DNA from: Puffinus mauretanicus
Taxonomy: Eukaryota; Chordata; Aves; Procellariiformes; Procellariidae
Direction of reading: 5' to 3'
NCBI GenBank assembly: GCA_023333565.1
Contig: JAJKFH010000102.1
Location: forward strand, 4,092,001-4,156,000
Length of the DNA stretch: 64,000 nt
Positions within the stretch are counted from its first letter, which is position 1, and the number at the start of each line of letters is the position of its first letter. A model generated the notes under the pieces. It ran no database searches and was not told the DNA's origin. It was given only the letters and a program-made list of their open reading frames with translations. Position numbers and translations under genes: made by a program. Below are positions 14,154 through 24,837 of this stretch, piece after piece.

Positions 14154-14583
14154 GCTTCTCTTCTTGTTTCTTTTCTCTTGTTTTCTTCCTCTTCTTTTTC
14201 TTTCCCTTTCTTTCTTTAATTTCTGTCTTTCCTTTTTTTTCCTCTTTTTTCCTTTTCTTTTTTCTTTTTATCTTTTATATTCTTTTCTCTTATTCCCTTT
14301 TTTCTCTTTTCTTTTTTCCTTGTTTTCTCATCCTTTATTTTTTTTTTTCTTTTATTCTTTTCTTTTGTTTTTTCTGCTTCCCCTTGCCTTCCCTTCCTCC
14401 CCATTCCCCTTCCTCTTCTTCTCTTCTTCTTTTTCTTTCATCTTTTTCTTCTCTTTTTTTTATTTTTATCTTTTTTCTTTTTCTTTTTTTCTATTTTTCT
14501 TTTTCTTTCTTTTTTCTTTTTTTTTCTTTTTCTTTCCTCCTTCCCTCCTCTTTTCCATTCCTTCTTGTCCTCCTCCCTTCCTC
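14154..14583 (+). repeat. Long polypyrimidine (C+T) tract
   Basis: About 430 bp of almost pure C/T on the + strand (G/A on the -), an irregular TTTC/TTCTT/CCTT mixture, more C-rich near 14380-14420 and 14535-14580. It lies about 1.6 kb upstream of the MGST1 CpG island. Such mirror-rich tracts can form triplex (H-DNA). Open frames through it are compositional artefacts. Confidence 0.95.
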
Positions 14584-16149
14584 ATATCATCTTTCTGTAC
14601 CTTCCTTAGAATCAGGGGAATTCAATGATGGTAGGAAAAAATTAGTAAGGTGTTGACCTCAAAATTCGAACACTGGGAACGTATAAGCTTTCCCAATTTC
14701 AGAAGCATTTTTAAGGTCACATAAATCAATCTAAATTTCCAGAATCTGTAAAACAGGAATGAGAAATCCAAAGTAAAGGGTGATTTTTGTAGAATTTCTA
14801 GCTGCATTTCTGCTTCTCTTTATATCCTACCTACAGCTAAGGAAAATGGCCTTTCTCCTGGCTTTCTAGTATTTCCAGGTCTAGTTCTGAGAACTGCATA
14901 TAAATCAATTACCAGATTTTCTTCTCAAGTATAATATTGTGGGTTTAGTTTAAGTCTGTTAACATAATAGGTTTACCTTCTTTTTAAACTGGCTTCGGAT
15001 AAGGATTAGAATGCCAAACAAAAAAAAAAGGTGGTAATAGAAAATAATTATAGTTTTATTGCAATAGCACTAATTACACTATGTGATATGTATTAGGTGT
15101 TGTACAAAAATTTATGAAGATACAATTCCTGCCTTGAAGTCAGTTATAAGCTGCAGAAATGCTTCCATTTTTTTAAATAAATCCATTCCCTGGGATGGAT
15201 CCATGCTCATGTGAGTTGTTTTGTTGACTTCAATGGAAATACTATTTGCTGTGTCCTTAGAGAGAACAAAGGTTCTCGAACCCAACTTCTACTGTTGTTT
15301 AAAACCGTTCTGATACTACCGTCCTTGCTCAAATGAGTTTTGCTGTGTTTGATGATTAATAAGAAGAGTCACAAAGGTCTGCACACACAGGTATTTAACA
15401 TGACATGAAGCACAGAAGTAACATCAATGAACGCTGAATATACGTACCTAAGACTAGTTTTTCCATAATGATGTAGCTTTAAAAATTGTACCTCCTTCTG
15501 ACTTTGTACACATCTTTAGGATTATTTCTGAAATCTTTACTGGGCACTGAGTACATTTATCTCCATCTTCTTCAGTCTTGTTTAACATGAGCTGCTTAGT
15601 CACAAGCATTGCTCCAGTTATGAGGAGGAGTGCTGTGGGAATAGCGTAATTTTCTCTGAAGAAGCAGTGGGAAGCTTGGACACCAGGTTTCCTCCCTCAT
15701 CACCTCCTAGCATGCCAGTAGGAAAAGTCTGTGGCCAGCCCTGACATCTCTTTATTTTCTGTTACACTTTGCAAAGCAACATGATGCATACTGACTGGAA
15801 CTGCACTGATGGCTTGGCAACACAAGCATTTTTTCATTTTTTCCCTTTGGTAAAAGTTCAGATCCACCAAAACAACGTAGGGGCCCAAAGTACCGAGACT
15901 TTAGGTGCTTTACATAGTTTTTCAGCTAAGCTTTGAGCCCGCTTGGGAGTTTGTGTAATCGCTGGACAGGGCATTTCTCTAACGAAGCCTGGCTGGGTCA
16001 CGATCTTCGGTTTCCCTCCGTCTCAAAGTCCAAGGGTGTTCAGACAGGAGGGCTTTTTCTTGCCTGTTTGTTTTCCCCGGTCTTCCTTCTTTTCCTCCCA
16101 GGTAACGTTTGCTGGGGTCTGGGCCTGCACCCTGCCTTTCCTGGGTGAG
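14584..16149. other. Gene-free DNA between polypyrimidine tract and CpG island
   Basis: AT-rich, probable distal promoter region of MGST1. Short matches to the old dispersed repeat (CATGTGAGTTGTTTTGTTGA and CTTCAATGG, 15210-15237; CTTGCTCAAATGAG, 15324-15337) are the only recognisable traces. Confidence 0.55.
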
Positions 16150-16940
16150 CCACCGCGGACCAGCCGGCGCTCTGCCCGCCACGACACCCGCCCCGAAAGC
16201 CGCGGCGGCCCGCGGGGTCCAGCGGCTGCGCGGGGTCAGCAAGGGCCGCCACCCCCCACGGCGAGCCGGGCCGGGACCCGCCTCCGCGCCCGAGGGGGCG
16301 AGGCGAGGCGGGGCCGGGCCGGGCCGCGCCCCGGGCCGGGCGGAGGCGCAGTGGCCGGCCGGGAGCAGCGGGGCTCGCCGCGGTGCGCGCGCTCTCCGAG
16401 GGGACGCGGGCGAGGTGCGTGGGCGCTGCGCGGTGGCGGCTCCCACTGCCGGGCGGGAGCGGAAGGTCCCCCTGCCCCGCTTCCCCCGCGGCCTTCCGGG
16501 CCCGAAGCCCTCCGCGGGCAGCGGTGGGGGGGCTGGGGCCGCTCCGCAAAACGCGGCGGGGCGTTTCTTCGGGGAGCGCTGAAGCCTGTCGCCCCGCGCG
16601 GGCGGCGGCCGGGTGTGGTGGGGGGCGGCCCGGTGCCCGCGGCGGTCGGCGGGGACAGCTCCCCGGGGCGCCCCGCGGGGCCGGGGCCTGGCCCGGGGCT
16701 TTCCTGTTGCGCGGGTCGGTCGGCCCTCCCGGGAAGCGTGAAGTGAAACCAGCGTGCGCGCAGGCCGGGCTGCGCTGGTCAGCGCCGGGGCGAGGGAGCG
16801 GCGCCGGCGGCCGCGCTCCGCTGCGGGGCCTGCTCGTTTCGAACCGGAGTTTGAGGGAGGGCACAGGCCTGGCCGGGCCGTTAACGGCGGTTTAAGCGAG
16901 CTTTGAGCGCGCTGTGAGAAGTCGCGTTTTAGCAAACACG
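16150..16940 (+). promoter_or_regulatory. CpG island, probable MGST1 promoter and exon 1
   Basis: About 800 bp of very GC- and CpG-rich DNA with GC-box-like GGGCGG/CCGCCC motifs stands out sharply from AT-rich flanks. It lies 2 kb upstream of the first MGST1 coding exon on the same strand, where a non-coding first exon is expected from mammalian MGST1. No TATA box is evident, as is usual for CpG-island promoters. The start site and exon-1 donor are unresolved: CAG/GTAACG near 16101 and AAG/GTGGGC at 17011 are candidates. Strand is inferred from the gene. Confidence 0.85.
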
Positions 16941-17010
16941 GAAAGGCCGTCCCGGTGCCGATACTGCTGCACAGTCAGCCGGCGTTGGGGCAGTCAGGCG
17001 TGCCGGGAAG

Positions 17011-18872
17011 GTGGGCGCAGCTGTGCTCTTCACCCATTTTCCTTTTAAGACCCTTTACTTGGGATCTAGACTCCTGCACTTAGCGGGCCTGGATTTTGCA
17101 TTCGCACCACAGAGAGGCATTACATTTGCAGATCAGGCTGTTGATAGTCTTAGTAAGCATATCCCTTCAAGCCCTGTGCCGTTTTAGTATGTGGGGTTTA
17201 TTTTGGCTTTTCTGCTGGTATTAAAACGATGAATTCTTTGTCTTCGGAAAGGTTTTGATCTTTCCTTTTCGTGGTGAAGGCAAGGCCTGGGCTTTATGAG
17301 AATTTGGAAGGGCCAACCCTACAAGTAGGGAAAATGGATAAATGTGGTGTAGTTCCAGTGGGAAGCACACAGGGACACCGGTGAAGGGTTTCTCATGACT
17401 TGCATAGTTCTTGGATATATTTTCAGCATGGCTTTAAAATCCAGTAGGGAAAAACACTCAGAAGCCACAGATTTACATTCTTTTTGTTGTGTGAAACTGC
17501 AGGTTCTGTAGAAACTGCTGAGAAAAATCTTTGCGAATTGCTGATTATCTTGAGAACTGCTGTACTGTGAAGTGAGAGGAAGGAAAGCTATACTGAATTT
17601 CTCGTAATCCCTAGACCCAGTGCTTGGCCTGGTGACCCAAGCACTGTTTTGGAATGGATTAAAGAGGGAGCAAAATCCCATCACCACAGCCAGACAGGTC
17701 CAGGCAAGGCTAGATTTGTTTCCCTGAGCTGCTTACCTCCATCCTGCCCACCTCCCCACCAAGGATGTGCCTTCAGAGCAATAGTCTGCTCTGCTCTCGT
17801 CTCGTCCAGTTTCCCTTGTTTGGCTATAGCTGGCAGTGACTCCGTGCTGAAAGCACAATGAGAGATTGTTACAGCTGTAATCAAGTTAATATTATTATTA
17901 ACTTTTTTATTACTATTGTTACAATGATATCATAGGAAAAAATGAAGTTAACTATAACAAAAACTACATTTATTTTGGTCTCAAGTGAAGCTAAGACATA
18001 CTAGTTTTATGAATACCTACTCACTAAGTGCATGATTGAAGCACTTGGTGAGGCAAAAGCCTTGCTCCTTGCAGAGCACAAATTGAATGTGCAAGGGGAC
18101 ATGCTTTTTGTTTTACGTGCATTCAGTCCTCATCACTTTCTTAACTTTATGGTGTTGGTAAAAGGTACCACCTCCATAGGATTGTGGGTTTGGTATGGTC
18201 TCACTGGAAAGAGAGTTCATTAGCTGAAACCTCCCATGATAAAAGCATAAATAGTTCTCTGCTTTTTGTCATTACAACTTAATCTTTGCCCATGAATCAT
18301 GCTAAAAGCAATTTTTAAGAACGAGGTCTCAAAGGAGAAAAATGCGTGTTTAACTGGGTTTGATCACAAGTTATTGCTGGGTGGGAAGATACTGGTTAGT
18401 TTGAAAGCTGAAGTGCAATTATAATTGTGTCACTTTACCACTTTTCCTCTTTAAAACACTATAGTATGTCATCACACTCTTTCTATCCTGGTAACGGCTT
18501 AGGGAAATTCACTAGTTCAAATGAATTGGTCTAAAATTGGTCTAACTCCTTGTGTTATTTCAGAAGTGTACTGATTTCTGTGACTAAATTTTGTTTCTGC
18601 AATTACGTTAAATATTTTGGTGATTTATTTTTTGACAGTTTAATAAGTAGTTATAATGGAAGTGAAATATTAAACGATAATATAATTTCTCATCTTAAAG
18701 TATTATGCCTTTGTGAAAATAAACTGAGGAAAAATTTGTTTGAAAATAAACTTTTCACAGTGGCAAAATTGTGCAGTCATTGCAGTGATGTTAAAAAAAG
18801 GCTATTCTGACAATCTTGTTGTCAGAACTTTGAATTGCTACGATGTTAGCCTAACTTTAATGTTTTTTAAAG
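17011..18872 (+). other. MGST1 intron 1 (approximate) with no recognised internal feature
   Basis: The sequence between the CpG island and the exon 2 acceptor falls back to AT-rich composition. The left border is uncertain because exon 1 is unresolved. I see no repeat family or coding exon here. Confidence 0.6.
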
Positions 18873-19020
18873 GTTGTCAGTGAGAAGTGGAGAAATGGCT
18901 AAATTAACCCAGTTAATCGACAATGAAGTCCTCCGGGCTTATGCTACTTATACAACTATTGTTCTTCTAAAAATGATGCTGATGAGTCTTATAACAGCAT
19001 ACTTTAGAATCACAAGAAAG
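18873..19020 (+). other. MGST1: MGST1 exon 2 (5' UTR end plus codons 1-42)
   Basis: The acceptor AG at 18871-18872 follows a T-rich tract. About 22 nt of 5' UTR precede the ATG at 18895. The coding part encodes the cytoplasmic N-terminus and first membrane helix, ending in ITRK with Arg38 in place. The donor GTAAGA at 19021 leaves a phase-0 junction. An alternative acceptor AG at 18879-18880 would shorten the UTR without changing the protein. Confidence 0.93.
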
Positions 19021-22000
19021 GTAAGAAATTGAGAGTACTGTCTGGTAGAATAGATTGAAATTTGTGTTGAAATACAGAGATATTACAGGTGTTTCTTTTC
19101 TTTTCAGCTTTCAAATACGTGCTGTTCTTTTTCTTCCTCCTCCCTCCTCTAATGATATTCTGAGTTTGGTGTGCCAGTGCTTTGTTGGTCTCAAATGGAC
19201 AACGTCTTTAACGTAGTTAGGAGATAATTATGAGACTGTATCTTACAGTTGCATTTGACTTATTCTACCCTTTTAAAACATTTCTATTATTTTTAAATAA
19301 GAGTTTTCAATAACTGTAATTTCCACTGTCTTCTGCAGAAAGCTGGTGTCCAGGGTACCCAATTTATAAAGCAAATAAAATGTGATATGGAGCCATGTTA
19401 CATGAATAACCAACTAGTAGGGTCAGAAGAGGGGATATGAAGCGAATTTTTATGCATCTGTAACCCTTTAATCCAGTAATTCTAAAGCTCTTTACATTCC
19501 CTAATTGTTTTAGCCTTCCCATTGCAGGTGGGCCATTATCTAAAAAAAAAATTTCATTTTTTTCTAGAGTGAGAGTCAGGATGAAAATTTACGTGGATTG
19601 ATGTGTAGGCTAGATAAGTGTATGAAAGATCCACTGAGGTTTACTAAATAATGCAGAAGCTGCATCTAGCTTAGAACAGAGTGCTCATCGGAAGCATCGT
19701 GTTGTGTTTGCCCTGTTCTTGGTCTTCTCTAGGCATCTGCTCAAGGCCACTGTTGGTAACGCTTGGTCGTGGGCTGAAAGAGCCCTGAGTTTGCCCCATA
19801 TGGCTATTCTTGTGAGATCTGCTTCTGCAAGACGGTGTGTGCTTCAAGGATTTTATTGCAGTCCTTTAGTTGAAATGCTGCTTTTTGTTCCTGCTGGGTG
19901 CAAGAGAACCCAGCTGAACTGTTCTGTTGTTCATGAAGTCCTAATAGTACAGCATTTAAGCTACTCCTGATTTCTGATAGCTCTCTAGGTCTTTGGCACA
20001 GCTGACGATTGAGTATAGTAGACAACACAGCCTGTCCTGTATGTTCAAAATAGGACCCAGATGTCCGTGTCGTAACCTTACTTCCTTTTGCTCTTGTGGA
20101 AGCATGTCAGCTGTACTGGTCCTGTACGTAGATCCAATGGAGTCCTGTATTAATGCTTATACCATATTATGATCCGTATGTATGCAGGTGACAATAGAGC
20201 CTTCGTTAATTTGGAGTACTTGGTTTTCTTATGACAGACAGTGATATTACAAATAAACAAATTAGTAAAGTCATTTTTATTTCCTATTTAATATAAAAAA
20301 ATCTTTAAAGTATTATGAAAAAATGGAGGAAAGCAGTTAGTGGAGCAAGAGAAGGTAAAGTGTTGCTGACGCTGATACTGTTAACGTGTCTCTGGAATTT
20401 TTAGGCCAAGGATATTTCATGGAAAGGGATCAAGGCTGCCTCAGAAAGCAATCATGTAGCTCTCCTAAAATCAAAAGGTTTTGTTGACTTAAGCCTGCAT
20501 AGCCTGAACGATCCACAGAATGCATGTGTTACCACTTGTTAGCCAGGAGAGATCTACTGCAGGCTGCACTAACAGAATTAAATGTTGTTTTCAAATAGTG
20601 TCTTACAGTATTTGGAGGTAATAACGGGTCATATAAGTGGAAAAATTTGTCCCTAAGAGGAAAGGGAGAAACTTATTTGGTCATAAGTGAGGATGGGATG
20701 AGTCTCTTGGATGCTATTGCTGTGTAGACTTCTGAAGAAGGAAGGGGTCCAAAAGAGCTTTCAGATAATTTGTCAAGAATAGTGAAAAAGAGACTTAGGC
20801 AGTACAGACAGTAGTTCTACCTTCCAGGTCCTTATGTTTCTTCAACCCACTGGCAATTCTTCAGGCTGAGTATCAGTTATCTGCCATGCTTGTCCATCTT
20901 ACACGAAGGCTTTATCTACATGCATTAATTACATTACATTAATTTGTCAGCATGCAAGCTACATACAGGCTAGGCTCAAGAAAACAGTAATGCAGTGAAC
21001 GATATATTATTCCCTGTGCATTTAACTTCAGGTAAGATATGTAAGGTTATAAAGGCATTAGTAAAAAGAGTGACCTTTATAGCAAGCTGCCTTGACTAGA
21101 GAAAACATTCTGGCTTCTAACGTCTCTTGTGTGGTTATCTTTGAAATAGGCATTTGTCAACCCAGAAGATACAGCATCATTTGGTAAAGGCGAGAGTGCT
21201 AAAAAATATCTGCGGACTGATCCAGATGTCGAACGTGTACGCAGGTAATGCATAGGAGTCTTTAAAAATTATTTTAAATAGCAGAATAATGCTAGATCAA
21301 GGAATTAATTTCACCCCATTCTCTTTGGCAAGCCTGTGTATGTTTTGCTTTATGTAATAACTAATACATTAATTTGTCTAAATGAAAAAAACATTCCACA
21401 TTCAAACGGGCAGCATGCATACTAAAAATAAGAAGTCATTGTCTGGTTACAATAGCTAACTCTTGGATAGTATCCTGTATGCATGGGGGAAGTGGTGAGA
21501 AGATTGTAAAATATGACCGGAAGTTGATTTAGTACAAAGCAGTATACATTAAGTGTAAATCAGCTTTTTTATACTTTGAACACCAGCTGCAAGAGTTGCA
21601 TCTTTTCCTAAAGACTAAAGGAAATAACAGGGGAACATTTAACTATGTTAAAATCATAGAAATCCAGAGTCATAATGAGGGTCTTAATCTGGCAAGTCAT
21701 ACTGAGTGGGAATCAAAGCCTCTTTTTGCTGTATTGAATCGAAGTTACTCACTGATGTGTCAATTGTACAAGAAAGTTGACTAGCCTTCTGGAAGAATGC
21801 TATTAATAGTATGGCAGTGAGCAGCCTGCGGTGTATGTATTTTGTTTTGCAAGTTTCATGGCAGAATGTAAGCTGTATTTCAGGGGGCTAAATGTTGCAG
21901 CTTATTTGGTTTTATTTAGCTGATCGCAAAATTTTCAGTTACCAAAATCATAACTTTAGAGATGCTGTTTGATACACCTGTGCTAACAAGGAAAGCTTTA

Positions 22001-24837
22001 ATAGAATGCTTTCCATGTCATTGTTCCATAATGAAGCTAACAGTTTATTTGCCCTGTATGTTTTTATACCAAAAACTTGAATGTGAATGAACTGTTCTCA
22101 ATTAAATCACTATTAGGGAAGATCTTGAAAATAAGTATCAGCTCTGATTTCAGAACAATGCATCCTTGCAAATGTAGATATCTGTTGTTCCATGAAGGCT
22201 AGTATATTTCTGTATATCTCTTCTGGATTAAAATCTCAGAAAGAAGAGTCCAATCTCAGTGGGCTGTAAAGATGCTCTGAACTTTTCTTTTTTCTCCCTG
22301 AGTGGTTCAGGGAGCTATTGGTTGTTTAATTTGCTGGTTGTTTATATAAAAGTGGGCACTTTTTAGTGAGGAGTAATTCCTTTCTATTTGTAAATTCTAA
22401 GAGGACAACTAAGTCGATTCTAACTTTATGACCGCACGCCCTTTTAACTCAAATTGTTACGTTAGAGAAATGACAGCCAGCTCACAGAGTCATTTACACA
22501 GAATAGATTTTTAAAACACTGTATTATCAAGTCCTGTGTTGGTGTTTTGCAGAGTTGTTCAGACTTCCCCAGACCTAGTAAGTCAGCTTGGTCCTAGTTA
22601 CTCCATTGGTGTTGCAGCATCCATTTTTTCCTCCCAACAATGGTTCTTAATGGAAGTTTACTATATTTTCTTTTTGTACTGTTTTCGGCTGGGATAGAGT
22701 TAATTTTCTTCATAGTAGCTAGTATGGGGCTATGTTTTAGATTTGTGCTGGAAACTGTTGATAACACAGGGATGTTTTAGTTCCTGCTGAGCAGGGCTTA
22801 CACAGAGCTGAGGCCTTTTCTGCTCCTCACCCCACCCCACCAGCGAGGAGGCTGGGGGTGCACAAGAGGTTGGGAGGGGACACAGCTGTGACAGCTGACC
22901 CCAACTGACCAAAGGGATATCCCATACCATATGACATCATGCTCAGCATGTAAAGCTGAGTAAAGAAGAAGGAAGCAGGGAACCTTCAGAGTGATGGCGT
23001 TTGTCTTCCCAAGTAACGGTTATGTGTGATGGAGCCCTGCTTTCCTGGAGATGGCTGAACACCTGCCTGCCGATGGGAAAGAGTGAATGAATTCCTTGTT
23101 TTGCTTTGCTTGCGTGCATGGCTTTTGTTTTGCCTGCTCAACTGTGTTTATCTCAACCCACAAGTTTTCTCTCTTTTACTTCTCTGATTCTCTCCCCCAT
23201 CCCACCGAGGAGGGGAGTGAGCGAGTGGCTGTGTGGTGCTTAGTTGCCAGGCTGGGGTTGAACCATCATACTTCTGCAAGCTTCATGGCAACAGATAATG
23301 CCACATAGCTTTAGCATGGTGTCGTGGTTTAACCCTAATCATATTCGTGGCCCTCCTCTGGACCCGCTCCAACAGGTCCATGTCTTTCTTGCGCTGAGGG
23401 TTCCAGAGCTGGAGGCAGTACTCCAGGTGGGGTCTCACCAGAGCAGAGCAGAGGGGCAGAATCACCTCCCAGGCCTTGGCTCTGTGTAAACACTTCTCAG
23501 AAATAACAAAAACATCTCTACATTATCAACACTGTTTTCAGCACGAATCCAAAACATAGCCCCTTAGTACCTACTATGAACAAAATCAACTCTATCCCAG
23601 CCAAAACTGGCGCACATGGCTTCTCTTTGATATAAGTGACTGGAATTTGTTCTGTTTTTGGGTATAGAAAAGACCTTACTTTCTTCAGTGTACTATTTTT
23701 TGGGGAAAAAAAAAGCTGGAGGATATGTTTCCTTGCAATGATAAATGAGTTCAGAAAGCAGCTGCAAAACAGCACCATGTTCTGATTCTAGTTGGCTGTG
23801 AAATTTGACATAATTAGTAAGGCTTAGAGGTTGTTTCAGTCAGTAAATTTGGCTGAAAGTATAATTTATCTAAGGAAGTAAAGGGAGCAGGGAAGGTTTA
23901 GGAAGAGGTGTGAAAGAATACTTCAAGATCTGGAGTTCAGTCTCAGCACATTTTTAGTAAATTATATTATGGTTTCAAAATTTCAAACATTTTTCAGCTA
24001 TTTCAGTGCTTAGTAGTGAAGAAAATGAACCAAAAGCGTAACTGTCACACCTGTTAGATGCTCAAAAATAACATTCTTCAAGATGATGGAACATCATGAA
24101 GATTTGGTAGAATGTTTCATATATAGGATATTTCATATTTTCTTTATGGAGACTACAAACTGAGTTTATGGGGTTGGAATAGACCATCTGGGCCATGAAG
24201 TATTTGCAGTCACAATCGTCCAGTTAATTGATGTTCAGTTGAGAGAGGCTGCAAGGAAATTCCAGCTGTCGTCTTCCCTGCCTTTCCTTGCGCACCCATG
24301 TAAGTCCTTACTATTACCAAGATCCTGGGGGAAAACTAAGACCTTTCATGTAGAAGATCAGAAGCTTAAAAATGTGGGGTGCAGCAAGAGAGACCAAAGC
24401 AATGTCAGGTGAACACACCAAAATCATGAACGTGCCAGTAGCTGAATCAAGTCCCCACTGCAGAGGAAGCCAGCAGTTGTGTTAGGGCCCTAACAGTAGC
24501 ATGATCTGAAGATGCTGAAAAATAATGATGCTTGAAGTGGTTTATTCAACAAAATGTAACACTGTAAACAAACTTTGCTTCTCTCCCCAGAGGCCACCTG
24601 AATGACCTTGAAAATATTGTCCCATTTCTTGGCATTGGACTGCTGTATGCTCTTAGTGGCCCTGAGCTGTACACAGCCTTGCTGCATTTCAGGATCTTCG
24701 CTGGGGCTAGGATCGCTCACACTTTTGCGTACTTGATCCCTCTTCCCCAGCCCAGCAGAGGTTTGTCTTGGGCAGTTGGGTATGCAGTGACCATGTCAAT
24801 GGCATACAAAGTGCTGACGACGGCGTTGTACCTGTAG
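18895..24837 (+). CDS. MGST1: MGST1, microsomal glutathione S-transferase 1 (three coding exons, 155 aa)
   Basis: The spliced CDS joins 18895-19020, 21150-21244 and 24591-24837 and ends in TAG. MGST1 is a MAPEG-family trimeric membrane enzyme of the ER and outer mitochondrial membrane; it conjugates glutathione to electrophiles and reduces lipid hydroperoxides. The product has the expected 155 residues and four hydrophobic segments (about 13-37, 77-97, 100-121, 130-150). Residues tied to glutathione binding or catalysis in mammalian MGST1 are present: Arg38, Arg73, Arg74, His76, Asn78, Glu81, Tyr121, Arg130. Diagnostic blocks include NPED (46-49), FGKGE (53-57), KKYLRTD (60-66) and HLNDLEN (76-82). 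The start has purine -3 and G +4 and gives the family N-terminus (LTQ...DNEV). Oddity: no cysteine anywhere; the position of the mammalian sensor cysteine is Thr50. Introns 2 and 3 are 2129 and 3346 bp. Identification is by recall of the mammalian protein, not a search. Confidence 0.97.
19021..21149 (+). other. MGST1 intron 2
   Basis: GTAAGA...TAG intron of 2129 bp. No mobile element or coding exon could be recognised; short ORFs inside have no recognisable domain. Confidence 0.9.
21150..21244 (+). other. MGST1: MGST1 exon 3 (codons 43-73 and two bases of codon 74)
   Basis: The 95-nt exon has acceptor AG at 21148-21149 and donor GTAATG at 21245. It encodes the loop after helix 1: NPED, FGKGE, KKYLRTD and the glutathione-binding Arg73, with Arg74 split across the junction. 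Position 50 is Thr, where mammalian MGST1 carries the stress-sensing cysteine (Cys49 in mature numbering). Confidence 0.95.
22675..23270 (+). mobile_element. Solo LTR of an avian endogenous retrovirus, essentially full length
   Basis: It matches a dispersed LTR I recognise from many bird genomes. It opens with a TGT...CTGGGATAGAG block, has a central ACCCCAACTGACC block and a TGACATCA motif (22932-22939), then the TTTATCTCAACCCA block and a GGAGTGAGCGAG block, and ends with a slightly decayed GGGTTGAACCATCATA. CTTTT (22670-22674) and CTTCT (23271-23275) flank it as a plausible 5-bp target duplication with one mismatch. No gag, pol or env sequence is attached, so it is a solo LTR. The ERV class is not established; a 5-bp duplication would fit ERVL- or ERV1-type. 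Confidence 0.88.
23320..23614 (-). mobile_element. Chimeric LTR-CR1-LTR element with perfect target duplication
   Basis: Read on the - strand, 23614 to about 23472 matches the first ~143 bp of the neighbouring LTR. About 23471-23336 is an internal CR1 reverse-transcriptase segment. 23335-23320 matches the LTR end (GGGTTAAACCACGACA). CATGG occurs immediately outside both ends (23315-23319 and 23615-23619), so the outer ends are those of one insertion. The middle ~430 bp of the LTR is missing and replaced by CR1 in the same sense orientation. Confidence 0.85.
23336..23471 (-). mobile_element. CR1 LINE ORF2 fragment inside the chimeric element
   Basis: The - strand translation contains [24 protein letters not shown] and MIR, the conserved C-terminal part of CR1 reverse transcriptase. 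It is an internal piece: the CR1 3' UTR and terminal octamer repeats are absent. An ordinary 5'-truncated CR1 insertion would have kept its 3' end. Confidence 0.88.
24591..24837 (+). other. MGST1: MGST1 exon 4, coding part (end of codon 74 to stop)
   Basis: The acceptor is a clear pyrimidine run followed by CAG at 24588-24590. The first base completes Arg74. The exon encodes helices 2-4, including [19 protein letters not shown], Tyr121, the PLPQP turn and Arg130, and ends with LYL and TAG at 24835-24837. The 247-nt length fits the phase left by exon 3 exactly. Confidence 0.96.

Larger units (their letters stand above)
21245..24590 (+). other. MGST1 intron 3, carrying two LTR-derived insertions
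   Basis: GTAATG...CCAG intron of 3346 bp. It contains the + strand LTR at 22675-23270 and the inverted LTR-CR1 chimera at 23320-23614. The rest (21245-22674 and 23615-24590) shows nothing I can name. Confidence 0.9.

Noticed and set aside
14164..14628. 154-codon ORF rich in Phe, Ser and Leu
   Set aside because: Direct translation of the polypyrimidine tract; no coding signal.
1..16149. SLC15A5 exons expected from human gene order
   Set aside because: No peptide-transporter motif was recognised on the - strand; the gene may lie further left.
15943..16935. Overlapping long ORFs of 157-318 codons on both strands across the CpG island
   Set aside because: They exist because GC-rich DNA has few stop codons; the products are Arg/Pro/Gly/Ala-rich with no domain, and the island is better explained as a promoter.
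17319..17687. 122-codon - strand ORF just downstream of the CpG island
   Set aside because: No recognisable motif; lies in probable MGST1 intron 1. A divergent transcript cannot be excluded but is not supported.
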